Shown piece after piece: positions 35,144 through 43,366 of a stretch of DNA of 64,000 nt. The stretch is from UBA6115 sp012514225 (GTDB lineage: Bacteria; Bacillota; Clostridia; Christensenellales; Aristaeellaceae). The notes under the pieces were generated by a model. That model made no database searches. It was not told where the DNA came from and saw nothing but the letters and a program-made list of their open reading frames with translations. The stretch lies in contig DAIOLC010000004.1 in NCBI GenBank assembly GCA_036756425.1, positions 1-64,000 on the forward strand. Reading direction: 5' to 3'. Position 1 is the first letter of the stretch. Each line of letters starts with the position of its first letter. The position numbers were made by a program, and so were the translations under genes.

Positions 35144-35189
35144 CCTTCTGTCGGCGCCCGGAACGGCGCCCGGAATGAAGGAGCGACTC

Positions 35190-35906
35190 ATGCGCGCGTT
35201 GACGCGGGATGACCTGGATTTTCTCGGCAAGGAGCCCTTGCTGCGCGTGCAGCCGCGGGTGGCGGCGCTGCGGGGCAGCGGGGAGGTGCTGGCGCGGACG
35301 GAGGGCGGCCTGCTGCTGCTGGACCGCGTGGGCGGCGTGCCCATGCTCTGCGCGGACCACGGGCGGGCTGTCAGGGCGCTGGAGCCTGCCCTCCCCGCCG
35401 GGACGCATATCCTGGTCAGCGACTGTTCGCCGATGGACGACTGGCTGATGGAAAAGCGCGGGCTGGACGGGCGCAGCGTCTGCAACAACGTGGTCTACCT
35501 CGGCCAAAAGCCCGTGCCGGTGCAAACGGACATCGAACTGCGCCCCCTGCCCCTGTCCGAGGCGGAGCGGGTCAGCGAAAACTACCCCCTTCACGACCTG
35601 GAAACCATTCGGATTTTTATCGGGGAAGGCCGGCTGCTGGGCGGCTACCGGGGGGAGGAGCTGGTCGGCTTCCTGGGCTGGCACGAGGAGGGCAGCATGG
35701 GACTGCTGCACGTCTTCGCGCCCTTCCGCCGCCGCGGCTACGCCTACGCGATGGAAGGCCTGCAGATCAACATGATGCTCGGCCGCGGGGAGCTGCCCTT
35801 CGGCCAGGTCATCCAGGGCAACGACGCCTCCATGGCCCTGCAGCTCAAGCTGGGCTTCACCCGCGAGGACAGGACCGTCAGCTGGCTGTACAGGACGGGG
35901 GATTAG
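35190..35906 (+). CDS. GNAT family N-acetyltransferase
   Basis: The 238-residue protein has a less conserved N-terminal half and a C-terminal GNAT fold. The acetyl-CoA loop is F-R-R-R-G-Y-A-Y-A-M near residues 180-190, followed by the typical N-D-A-S-M-A-L-Q-L-K-L-G-F. The acceptor substrate is unknown. I chose the ATG at 35190, seven bases after AAGGAG; the ATG at 35175 has no such site. Confidence 0.8.
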   Translation: MRALTRDDLDFLGKEPLLRVQPRVAALRGSGEVLARTEGGLLLLDRVGGVPMLCADHGRAVRALEPALPAGTHILVSDCSPMDDWLMEKRGLDGRSVCNNVVYLGQKPVPVQTDIELRPLPLSEAERVSENYPLHDLETIRIFIGEGRLLGGYRGEELVGFLGWHEEGSMGLLHVFAPFRRRGYAYAMEGLQINMMLGRGELPFGQVIQGNDASMALQLKLGFTREDRTVSWLYRTGD

Positions 35907-35928
35907 GGCGGGGAGGGGGACGCTGGGG

Positions 35929-35985
35929 GACGCCGTCCCCCAAACCCCCCGGCAAGGGACTTCGTCCCTTGACCCGTCTGTCATG
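35929..35985. repeat. Intergenic hairpin repeat (GGGGGACG / CAAGGGAC modules)
   Basis: GGGGGACGCCGTCCCCC forms one hairpin, and CAAGGGAC-TTC-GTCCCTTG (35953-35971) forms the second. The modules match those at 4272-4322 and 49800-49966 in another order. The repeat marks the border between the GC-rich GNAT gene and the lower-GC methylase/nuclease pair. Confidence 0.6.
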
Positions 35986-36021
35986 ACATAATTGCTGTTC
36001 CTTCCTTGAATACAAGCCAGA

Positions 36022-36050
36022 TTGCGGAATAACTCGACATATGTTTTAAT
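36022..36050 (+). promoter_or_regulatory. Possible promoter of the methylase/nuclease pair
   Basis: TTGCGG (36022-36027) and TTTAAT (36045-36050), 17 bases apart, lie 39 bases before the methylase start. Both boxes are imperfect. Confidence 0.4.
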
Positions 36051-36089
36051 GGGGACAAACAATTACCTGGAAAGCGACGGTTTCAGTGG

Positions 36090-36911
36090 ATGGCGGCAAA
36101 CCAGGCCTTGCAAAAAGCGAAAAATGCGCAGAAGGATGAGTTCTATACGCAGTTAAGCGACATCGAAAGCGAACTGCGTCATTACCGCGCGCATTTTCGC
36201 GGCAAAGTCGTGCTGTGCAATTGCGACGATCCCTATGAAAGCAATTTTTTCAAGTATTTTGCGTTGAACTTCAATCATCTGGGGTTGAAGAAGCTGATTG
36301 CCACCAGCTACGCGGGCTCGCCCGTCATGGGGGAACAGCTGTCCCTCTTTGACATTGAAAGCGTGAAGAACCAAACTACACAGAAGAAGCATGCATACAA
36401 GATCGAGATTACGGAAGTCCCTGATGAAAATGCGGACGGCGCGATTGACCTGTCCGATGTGGAGAACCTGCTCAAGAACCGGAAGAATGTCCTGACGCTG
36501 CTGAAAGGCGACGGTGATTTTCGTTCCAGGGAATGCCTTGAGTTGCTGAAAAGAGCGGACATTATTGCGACGAACCCTCCGTTTTCATTGTTTCGGGAAT
36601 ATGTTTCTCAACTTTTCAAGCATGAAAAATTATTTATTATCATTGGCAATATAAATGCAATAACATACAAAGATGTGTTCAAACTTATATTAGAAAATAA
36701 GCTATGGCTTGGACAAAGTATTCATGGGGGGGACAGGGAATTTCGAGTCCCTGAATACTACCCACTAAAAGCCTCCGGATATAGAATTGATGATGAAGGT
36801 CACAAGTATATTCGAGTGAAAGGCGTCCGTTGGTTTACCAATCTGGATTTTGAAGAAAGACATACAAGCCTAACGTTGTTTAAGCAGTACTCTCCCAAAG
36901 AATATCCTTAA
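36090..36911 (+). CDS. EcoRI-type adenine-specific DNA methyltransferase, N-terminal three-quarters
   Basis: The 273-residue product matches the EcoRI methylase family. It has K-D-E-F-Y-T-Q-L near the start, a V-V-L-C-N-C-D-D-P segment, and the adenine-methylase catalytic motif N-P-P-F (residues 162-165). It ends at a TAA (36909-36911). The same frame then continues with 92 more residues of typical family sequence, so the stop interrupts the protein and is not its natural end. Codon use is plainer and less GC-rich than in neighbours, suggesting acquisition. It would methylate adenine at a specific site, probably protecting against the nuclease encoded next. Whether the short form is active is doubtful. 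Confidence 0.75.
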   Translation: MAANQALQKAKNAQKDEFYTQLSDIESELRHYRAHFRGKVVLCNCDDPYESNFFKYFALNFNHLGLKKLIATSYAGSPVMGEQLSLFDIESVKNQTTQKKHAYKIEITEVPDENADGAIDLSDVENLLKNRKNVLTLLKGDGDFRSRECLELLKRADIIATNPPFSLFREYVSQLFKHEKLFIIIGNINAITYKDVFKLILENKLWLGQSIHGGDREFRVPEYYPLKASGYRIDDEGHKYIRVKGVRWFTNLDFEERHTSLTLFKQYSPKEYP

Positions 36912-37190
36912 TATGCAAACTACCACGCCATCGAAGTATCAAAAACTGCGGACATTCCATATGATTATGACGGTGAAATGGGCGTTCCGATTACCTTTCT
37001 GGATAAATACAACCCTGACCAGTTTGACATCATCGGCGCGAGCCGGTTTCTTGGAAAGCCCATGTCGGAAATCGCGCCCAAGGGAAGCTATGTATCCGGC
37101 GGCGTCAGATTCTACCTTTCCCAGGGCGACGGGACGTACCGACGCCTGTATGACAGAATCGTCATCAAGCGGAAGGATGCTGCGCAATGA
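36912..37190 (+). pseudogene. C-terminal remainder of the EcoRI-type methylase after an in-frame stop
   Basis: Directly after the TAA, in the same frame, the sequence reads Y-A-N-Y-H-A-I-E-V ... G-V-P-I-T-F-L-D-K-Y-N-P, the expected C-terminal part of EcoRI-type methylases, for 92 codons to a TGA that overlaps the nuclease start (ATGA). No base is gained or lost; a single substitution, for instance of an AAA or CAA codon, explains it. A nonsense mutation, a base-call error or read-through would all give this picture. Confidence 0.7.
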
Positions 37191-38269
37191 AAATCCAGAT
37201 GCATGAGCTGACTGTGCGCGAGGTTGCGCAGGGGTATGTGGACAATGCCGAGGAAGGCGTTCTGGGTTATGGCGGCAGGCTGAACATCCGCCCGAAATAC
37301 CAGCGCGAGTTTGTTTACGACGCCAAAAAGCGCGACGCGGTCATCGATACCATTACCAGGGGTTTTCCCCTCAACGTGATGTATTGGGTCGTCAACCAGG
37401 ACGGCACCTACGAGGTGCTCGACGGTCAGCAGCGAACCATCAGCTTCTGTCAGTATGTCAACGGGGATTTTTCCATTGGACACCGCGCCTTTCATAACCT
37501 GACCCCGCCGGAAAAGGAGCAAATCCTCGACTACCGGCTGATGGTTTACTTTTGCGAGGGAAACGAGAAAGAAAAACTGGACTGGTTCCGGATTGTCAAC
37601 ATCTCCGGGCAGAAATTCACGGAGCAGGAACTTCGAAACGCGGTGTATACCGGGCCCTGGCTTTCCGACGCGAAGCTCAAGTTCAGCAAAAGCAACTGCG
37701 CGGCGTACAACCTGTCCAGGGATTACGTAACAGGTTCCCCCATCCGTCAGGACATCCTGGAAACCGCCCTCCGCTGGATTTCTGGCGGGGCAATTGAGCA
37801 ATACATGTCGGCGCACCAGCATGACCCGAATGCCAACGAGCTTTGGATGTTTTTTCGAAACGTCATCGAGTGGGTCAGGCTTACTTTCACCACCTACCGC
37901 AGGGAAATGAAGGGGCTGGATTGGGGCGGGCTGTACAACCAGTTCAAGGGCACGATGTACGACACTGCGGTGTTGGAGCGGAGAATCCAGCGCCTGATGA
38001 TGGACGACGACGTCACCAACAAGAAGGGCATTTACTTTTACGTACTCAACGGCAGGGAAAAGCATCTGAGCATCCGCGCCTTCACCGAAGCGCAGAAGCG
38101 TACGGCTTATGAAGCGCAGGACGGCGTCTGCAGGGCCTGTGCGAAGCGTTTTGAATACTCCGGAATGGAAGCTGACCATGTTACGCCCTGGAGCAAAGGC
38201 GGGAAAACGGTGCAGGATAATTGCCAGTTGTTGTGCCTGGAATGCAACCGCAGAAAGAGTGCGATTTAG
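37187..38269 (+). CDS. DUF262 (GmrS-like) - HNH endonuclease protein
   Basis: The 360-residue protein has an N-terminal DUF262 domain with the ParB/sulfiredoxin-like nucleotide motif D-G-Q-Q-R (residues 79-83). It ends in an HNH domain (about 300-358): C-x2-C, then E-A-D-H-V-T-P-W-S-K-G-G, N, then C-x2-C-N. DUF262-HNH proteins include phage-defence nucleases such as the GmrSD group, which use NTP. Coupled by ATGA to the methylase, it looks like the restriction partner of a modification gene. The frame is intact. Base composition is visibly lower in GC than in flanking genes. Confidence 0.82.
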   Translation: MKIQMHELTVREVAQGYVDNAEEGVLGYGGRLNIRPKYQREFVYDAKKRDAVIDTITRGFPLNVMYWVVNQDGTYEVLDGQQRTISFCQYVNGDFSIGHRAFHNLTPPEKEQILDYRLMVYFCEGNEKEKLDWFRIVNISGQKFTEQELRNAVYTGPWLSDAKLKFSKSNCAAYNLSRDYVTGSPIRQDILETALRWISGGAIEQYMSAHQHDPNANELWMFFRNVIEWVRLTFTTYRREMKGLDWGGLYNQFKGTMYDTAVLERRIQRLMMDDDVTNKKGIYFYVLNGREKHLSIRAFTEAQKRTAYEAQDGVCRACAKRFEYSGMEADHVTPWSKGGKTVQDNCQLLCLECNRRKSAI

Positions 38270-38319
38270 GAATCAGGAAACACAAATCATCACGAGGAGC
38301 CGTCCGCAAACACAAACCT

Positions 38320-38357
38320 GCGCTGCCAGGGAATGTCGCCCCCGGCAGCGCCTTTAC
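38320..38357 (+). terminator. Terminator after the DUF262-HNH gene
   Basis: GCGCTGCC (38320-38327) pairs with GGCAGCGC (38344-38351), followed by CTTTACTT. It separates the methylase/nuclease pair from the Mg2+ ATPase. Confidence 0.5.
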
Positions 38358-38370
38358 TTCACGGAAGATG

Positions 38371-38376
38371 TATAAT
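38371..38376 (+). promoter_or_regulatory. -10 box of the Mg2+ ATPase promoter
   Basis: A perfect TATAAT lies 23 bases upstream of the ATPase start codon, with AAGGAGG between them. No good -35 is visible. The leader is too short for a metal riboswitch. Confidence 0.5.
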
Positions 38377-38399
38377 CCCCCTGGAAAGGAGGCGGCCGG

Positions 38400-40943
38400 A
38401 TGGAGAGCGTGAAGGCGTTCTGGAGCCTGCCGCCGGAGGCGGCGTTCGCCGCCGTTCATGGAGCGCCGGCGGGGCTCTCCGGGGAGGAAGCGGAGCGCCG
38501 GCTGCGGGAGCACGGCCCCAACCGCCTGACCCGGGAAAAGGGCGGCGGCGCCCTCCGGCGCTTCCTGTCGCAGTTCAAAAGCCCCATCACCCTGATGCTG
38601 CTGTTCGCGACGGCGGTGTCCGCCGCGCTGGGCGAATTCGCCGATTCCCTCATCATCCTGCTCATCCTGCTGGCCAGCGCCTTGCTGGGCTATTTCCAGG
38701 AACGCAACGCCGGCAACGCGGTGGAGAAGCTGCAGGCCATCGTGCGCGTGACCGCGCGCGTGCGGCGGGACGGGGCGGAAGCCGAAATCCCGGTGGAGGA
38801 CCTGGTGCCCGGCGACGTCGTGCTGCTCGCGGCCGGGGACATGGTGCCCGCCGACCTGCTGCTGCTGTCCGCCAACGCCCTGAGCGTGGACGAGTCCACC
38901 CTGACCGGGGAGACCTTCCCCGCGGAGAAAACCCCGGGCGTCCTGCCCAAGGACACGCCCCTGGCCAGGCGCGCCAACGCGCTGTTCATGGGCACCCACG
39001 TCATCTCCGGCAGCGGGGAGGCCCTCGCGGTGAACACGGGCGCGGCCACCGCCTTCGGCGCGCTCGCCGCCCGCCTGAACGCCCCGGAGGGGGAGACGGA
39101 CTTCGAGCGCGGGGTGCGCAAGTTCGGGAACCTCTTAATGGAGGTCACCGTAATGATGCTGCTGTCCATCTTCATCATCAACCTGCTGCTGAAAAAGCCC
39201 GCCTTCGATTCCCTGCTGTTCTCCCTCGCGCTGGCGGTGGGGATGACCCCGCAGCTGCTGCCGGCCATCATCAGCGTGAACCTGGCCCGCGGCGCGCGGG
39301 ACATGGCCAGGAGCAAGGTCATCGTCAAGAAGCTGTCGGTCATCGAGAATTTCGGCACGATGAGCGTGCTGTGCTCCGACAAGACCGGCACGGTCACCGT
39401 CGGCAGGGCGGAGGTGTCCCTGGCGGCCGACGCCGAAGGGCAGCCCTCGGAAACGGCCGCCCTGCTCGCCTGGCTCAACGCCTCCTTCCAGAGCGGCTAC
39501 CGCAACCCGGTGGACGAGGCTGTCTTAAGGGGCGTGCCGCGGGACACGTCCGGGTACGTGAAACGGGGCGAGATTCCCTACGATTTCGTCAACAAGCGCT
39601 TGAGCGTCCTGCTGTCTTGCCCGGCGTCCTTCCCGCTGGGCGCGGGCGATTTCCTCATCGCCAAGGGCGCGCTGGCCAAAATCCTGGACGCCTGCGGTAC
39701 GCTGCGGGAGCCCGGGGGCGCCGTCGTGCCCCTGGAGCCGGCGCTGGAAGGCATCCAGGCGCGCTTTGAGCGCCTCAGCGCCCAGGGCCTGCGCGTGCTG
39801 GGCCTGGCATACAAGCCCCTCGCCGGGGGAATCGAGGGGGAAACCGGGGAGGAGGGCCTGACCTTCCTGGGCTTCCTGGGCCTTTTCGACCCCCTGAAGC
39901 CCGGCATCCGCGACACCGTCGCCGAGCTGGGGCGCCTGGGCGTGGGGCTGAAAATCATCACCGGGGACAACCGCTTCATCGCCGCCAACATCGCTTCGCA
40001 GCTGGGCCTTTCCCCGGAGGGCAGCGTGAACGGCGGGGAGCTGGAGGCCTTGGGTGACGGCGCCCTCGTGGCGCGCGCGGAAAAGGCGCAGCTGTTCTGC
40101 GAAATCGAGCCCAACCAGAAGGAGCGCATCCTGCTGGCGCTCAAGAAGACCGGCCGGGTCGTGGGCTACATGGGGGACGGCATCAACGACGCCGCCGCCC
40201 TGCGCGCGGCGGACGTGGGCGTTTCCGTCAACACGGCGGCGGACGTGGCCAAGGACGCGGCCAGCATCGTGCTGCTGGAGCAGGACCTGGGCGTGCTCGT
40301 CTCCGGGGTCAAGGCCGGGCGGCACACCTTCGCCAACACGATGAAGTACGTGTTCATGGCGACCTCCGCCAACTTCGGCAACATGTTCTCCATGGCCGGC
40401 GCCTCCCTCTTCCTGCCCTTCCTGCCGCTCAGGCCCACCCAGGTGCTGCTCAACAACCTGCTGACCGACGTGCCGGAGATGCAGATTGCCGCGGACCGGG
40501 TGGACGAGGCCATGCTGTCGCGCTCCGAGCGCTTCGACATCGGGTTCATCCGGCGCTTCATGCTGGTGTTCGGCACCCTGAGCTCCGTCTTCGACTACCT
40601 GACCTTCGCCCTGCTGATGTGGGTCTTCCGCGCGGACGAGGCCGTTTTCCAGACCGGGTGGTTCACCGAGTCCATCCTCTCCGCCGCGGCCATCGTCTTC
40701 GTGATGCGCACCCGCCTGCCCTTCTACAAGAGCCGGCCCGGCCGGGGGCTGCTCCTGGCGACGCTGCTGGTCTTCGCCCTCACCCTGGCGCTCCCCTATA
40801 CGCCGCTGGCGGGCTTCCTGGGGCTTTCGCCCCTGCCGCCGGCCCTGCTGCTGGCCATCCTGGGCGTGGTCGCGGCCTACCTGCTCTCCGGCGAGGCGCT
40901 CAAGCGGCATTTCTTCCGCCGGGAGGCGCGGCGCACCGCCTGA
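38400..40943 (+). CDS. mgtA: Magnesium-translocating P-type ATPase (P3B, MgtA/MgtB)
   Basis: The 847-residue pump has the N-terminal cation-ATPase domain and the actuator T-L-T-G-E-T. The phosphorylation motif is S-D-K-T-G-T-V-T, with V instead of L, as is usual in MgtA/B. Later come I-I-T-G-D-N and G-D-G-I-N-D-A-A-A-L-R-A-A-D-V-G. The C-terminal half has the run M-K-Y-V-F-M-A-T-S-A-N-F-G-N-M that marks MgtA-type ATPases, then N-N-L-L-T-D-V-P. It would import Mg2+ when the ion is scarce. The length is slightly below that of enterobacterial MgtA (about 900), mainly at the N terminus. Confidence 0.92.
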   Translation: MESVKAFWSLPPEAAFAAVHGAPAGLSGEEAERRLREHGPNRLTREKGGGALRRFLSQFKSPITLMLLFATAVSAALGEFADSLIILLILLASALLGYFQERNAGNAVEKLQAIVRVTARVRRDGAEAEIPVEDLVPGDVVLLAAGDMVPADLLLLSANALSVDESTLTGETFPAEKTPGVLPKDTPLARRANALFMGTHVISGSGEALAVNTGAATAFGALAARLNAPEGETDFERGVRKFGNLLMEVTVMMLLSIFIINLLLKKPAFDSLLFSLALAVGMTPQLLPAIISVNLARGARDMARSKVIVKKLSVIENFGTMSVLCSDKTGTVTVGRAEVSLAADAEGQPSETAALLAWLNASFQSGYRNPVDEAVLRGVPRDTSGYVKRGEIPYDFVNKRLSVLLSCPASFPLGAGDFLIAKGALAKILDACGTLREPGGAVVPLEPALEGIQARFERLSAQGLRVLGLAYKPLAGGIEGETGEEGLTFLGFLGLFDPLKPGIRDTVAELGRLGVGLKIITGDNRFIAANIASQLGLSPEGSVNGGELEALGDGALVARAEKAQLFCEIEPNQKERILLALKKTGRVVGYMGDGINDAAALRAADVGVSVNTAADVAKDAASIVLLEQDLGVLVSGVKAGRHTFANTMKYVFMATSANFGNMFSMAGASLFLPFLPLRPTQVLLNNLLTDVPEMQIAADRVDEAMLSRSERFDIGFIRRFMLVFGTLSSVFDYLTFALLMWVFRADEAVFQTGWFTESILSAAAIVFVMRTRLPFYKSRPGRGLLLATLLVFALTLALPYTPLAGFLGLSPLPPALLLAILGVVAAYLLSGEALKRHFFRREARRTA

Positions 40944-41069
40944 GGCCGATACCGGGTACGCAAGGCGCCGCGCCGGGGTATATGTACTGGAGGCTGGCGG
41001 GCTTTGTGCTCTTCCTGTCAGGCGCCGTGCTGCGCGGGCAGGAGCCGCAGCGCGGGAAGGGGGAAAACG

Positions 41070-41450
41070 ATGGATTTGAAAGAGTACTGGCAGTGCCTGG
41101 ACCGGGCGGACTGGGACCGCCTGGCGGCCTTTTACCACCCGGAGGCGGTCATCCGCTGGCACAACAGCGATGAGCAGCTGACCCGGGAGGAGTTCGTCCG
41201 GGTCAACCGGGAGTACCCCCTCGCCTGGAGGGTGCGGCTGGAGCGGACGGAAAAGGCGGGGGAGACGCTCGTCTCCGTCTGCCACGTCTCCTCGCCGGGC
41301 AGCGAGGCCGCCTTCCGCGTGGTCTCCCTGATGCGGCTGTCGGGCGGCCTGGTCATGGAGAACGACGAGTATTGGGGCGACGTCGGCACGGCGCCGGAAT
41401 GGCGACGGGAGATGCGCGTCGGCCGGCCGATTGCGGGGAAACGCGATTGA
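41070..41450 (+). CDS. NTF2-like / SnoaL-like domain protein
   Basis: The 126-residue protein has the NTF2-like cone fold pattern: an N-terminal helix pair (L-K-E-Y-W-Q-C-L-D-R-A-D-W-D-R-L-A-A-F-Y) followed by A-V-I-R-W-H and strands ending with E-N-D-E-Y-W-G-D. The fold serves many unrelated reactions, so function is unknown. The start is the ATG behind GGGAAAAC; the longer frame upstream looks non-coding. Confidence 0.72.
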   Translation: MDLKEYWQCLDRADWDRLAAFYHPEAVIRWHNSDEQLTREEFVRVNREYPLAWRVRLERTEKAGETLVSVCHVSSPGSEAAFRVVSLMRLSGGLVMENDEYWGDVGTAPEWRREMRVGRPIAGKRD

Positions 41451-41508
41451 GCGCGGGATGGAACCGGCGCTCCGGCCGTCCGGTTGAAAACATTGCAGGG
41501 GAGGCGGG

Positions 41509-43239
41509 ATGGACGGACTGCTGATGGGCTTCCTCGCCCGGGAAATCAACGCCGCGCTTTCGGGCGGGCGGGTGGACCGCGCTACACAGCCGGACCACGA
41601 CCTGGTCGTCCTGGGCGTCCGCAACGGCGGGAAGAACCACCGGCTGCTGCTGTGCGCGACGCCGGGATACACCCGGCTGCACCTGAGCGAGAAGGCCTAT
41701 GAGAACCCGACGGAGGCGCCGATGTTCTGCATGCTGCTGCGCAAGCACCTGGCCGGCGGGCGCTTCCTTTCGGCGGAGCAGCTCTTCGGGGACCGGCTGC
41801 TGCGCCTGCGCTTCTCCGCCATGGACGAGATGGGCGACCCGCGGGAAAAGCTGCTGTACTTCGAGGCCATGGGCAAGCACAGCAACCTGAGCCTCGTCCA
41901 GGACGGCGTCATCCTCGATTCCCTGCGCCACGTCACCCTGCAGATGAGCCGGGTCCGGCAGATGCTGCCCGGCCAGCCCTACCTGATGCCGCCCGGGCAG
42001 GACAAGCTGGCGCCGGAGGAGGCGGACAGCGACACGCTGGCCGCGCGGATGGAGGCGGCCGGGGGCCCCCTTTCCCGCTTCCTCGCCGGGAATGTCGCCG
42101 GTCTGGGCGCGGCCAGCGCGGAGGAAGCCGCCTTCCGGGCGGCGGGCCGTCCCGACGCCCTGATTCAGGAGCTGGACATAGAACAAACAGCCTCGGCGCT
42201 GGCCCGCTTTTTCCGGGAACTCCCGGGCATGGCCGCGCCTATGCTGCTGTCGGACGCGGAGGGGACGCCCGCCGCCGCCCTGCCCTTCCCCTTCCTCAGC
42301 CTGCCCGCGGCCCGGCAGTCGCCCCGCCAGACGCTGTCGGAGGCGGTGGAGACGCTGTATTTCGAGCGCGACCTGGCCAACCGCTTTTCCCAGCGCGCCG
42401 CCGGGCTCAAAAAGGCGCTGCGGAACGCGCAGGAGCGCCTGGGGCGCAAGCTGGCGCTGCTGGAGGAGGAAATCCTGACCCAGGAGGAGGCGGAGGAGCT
42501 GCGCAAAAAGGGCGAGCTGCTGACCGCCGGCCTGCACGCCGTCCCCAAGGGGGCGGAAGAGTCGACGCTCCCGGACTATTACACCGGCGGCCAGATTACA
42601 GTGGCGCTGGACAAGGCGCTGACCCCCGCGCAGAACGCCCAGCGCTATTTCACGCGCTACCGCAAGGCGCACACCGCGCGCAAGCTGGCGGGCGAGCAAA
42701 AGCAGAAGGCCCTGGCCGACCTCTCGATGCTGGAGGAGGCGCTGTACTTCCTGGACGCCGCGCAGAGCGCCCGGGAGCTGGCGGAAATCCGCGCGCCCCT
42801 GGCCGAGGCCGGCCTGCTGCGGCGGGAAAGCGGGCAGAAGGGCAAAAAAAAGGAGGCGCCCAGCCGCCCGACGGCCTACCGCTCGCCGGAGGGCTTCCTC
42901 ATCCGCGCCGGCCGCAGCGCCGCGCAAAACGAGCAGCTGCTCAAGGCCGCGATGCCCGACGACCTCTGGCTGCACGCCAAGGACGTGCCCGGCTCCCACG
43001 TGCTGGTGTCCGCGCAGGGCAGGCGCGTGCCGGAGGCCACCCTGCGGCTGGCCGCGGGGCTGGCGGCCTTCCACTCCAAGGCCCGCGGGCAAACCACCCG
43101 GGTGGACTACACGCCCCGCAAAAACGTGCGCAAAACGCCCGGCGGCGCGCCGGGCCAGGTGCACTATACGGGCGAGAAAAGCCTGATGGCCGGGATGAGC
43201 GCGCAGGAGGCAGGGAGCGTGGAGAAGGCGGAGGGGTAG
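41509..43239 (+). CDS. rqcH: NFACT family protein, RqcH / Rqc2 homologue
   Basis: The 576-residue protein has an NFACT-N domain with the D-R motif (D95-R96) needed for tRNA use, central helical and coiled-coil regions (about 290-440), and the NFACT-R domain with D-L-W-L-H-A-K-D-V-P-G-S-H (about 485-500). RqcH binds stalled 50S subunits and adds C-terminal alanine tails to the trapped nascent chain, marking it for proteolysis. Older annotations call this family fibronectin-binding. It stands alone, with a hairpin repeat downstream. Confidence 0.9.
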   Translation: MDGLLMGFLAREINAALSGGRVDRATQPDHDLVVLGVRNGGKNHRLLLCATPGYTRLHLSEKAYENPTEAPMFCMLLRKHLAGGRFLSAEQLFGDRLLRLRFSAMDEMGDPREKLLYFEAMGKHSNLSLVQDGVILDSLRHVTLQMSRVRQMLPGQPYLMPPGQDKLAPEEADSDTLAARMEAAGGPLSRFLAGNVAGLGAASAEEAAFRAAGRPDALIQELDIEQTASALARFFRELPGMAAPMLLSDAEGTPAAALPFPFLSLPAARQSPRQTLSEAVETLYFERDLANRFSQRAAGLKKALRNAQERLGRKLALLEEEILTQEEAEELRKKGELLTAGLHAVPKGAEESTLPDYYTGGQITVALDKALTPAQNAQRYFTRYRKAHTARKLAGEQKQKALADLSMLEEALYFLDAAQSARELAEIRAPLAEAGLLRRESGQKGKKKEAPSRPTAYRSPEGFLIRAGRSAAQNEQLLKAAMPDDLWLHAKDVPGSHVLVSAQGRRVPEATLRLAAGLAAFHSKARGQTTRVDYTPRKNVRKTPGGAPGQVHYTGEKSLMAGMSAQEAGSVEKAEG

Positions 43240-43247
43240 TGAAGAAT

Positions 43248-43360
43248 GGGGGAGCCCGGGGGATTTCATCCCTTGACCCATTTTTTCAGACTGAACGACT
43301 AAATCATTATAGTTCTTGGGGGTCCGGGGGCTTCTTTCAAGAAGCCCCCGGCGTCTCCCC
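43248..43360. repeat. Intergenic hairpin repeats downstream of rqcH
   Basis: The stretch GAGCCCGGGGGATTTCATCCCTTGACCC is a broken version of the 4272-4322 modules. It is followed by the 11-bp-arm hairpin CCGGGGGCTTC (43324-43334) with GAAGCCCCCGG (43341-43351). A close relative of the second part (CTTGGGGGCCCGGGGCTTC) stands at 45123-45165, so the sigma/anti-sigma pair lies between two copies. Confidence 0.6.
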
Positions 43361-43366
43361 TCCGCT

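Noticed and set aside
38320..38399. A Mg2+-sensing riboswitch upstream of the Mg2+ ATPase
   Set aside because: The -10 box lies only 23 bases before the start codon, so there is no leader for an M-box; the hairpin before it is explained as the terminator of the nuclease gene.
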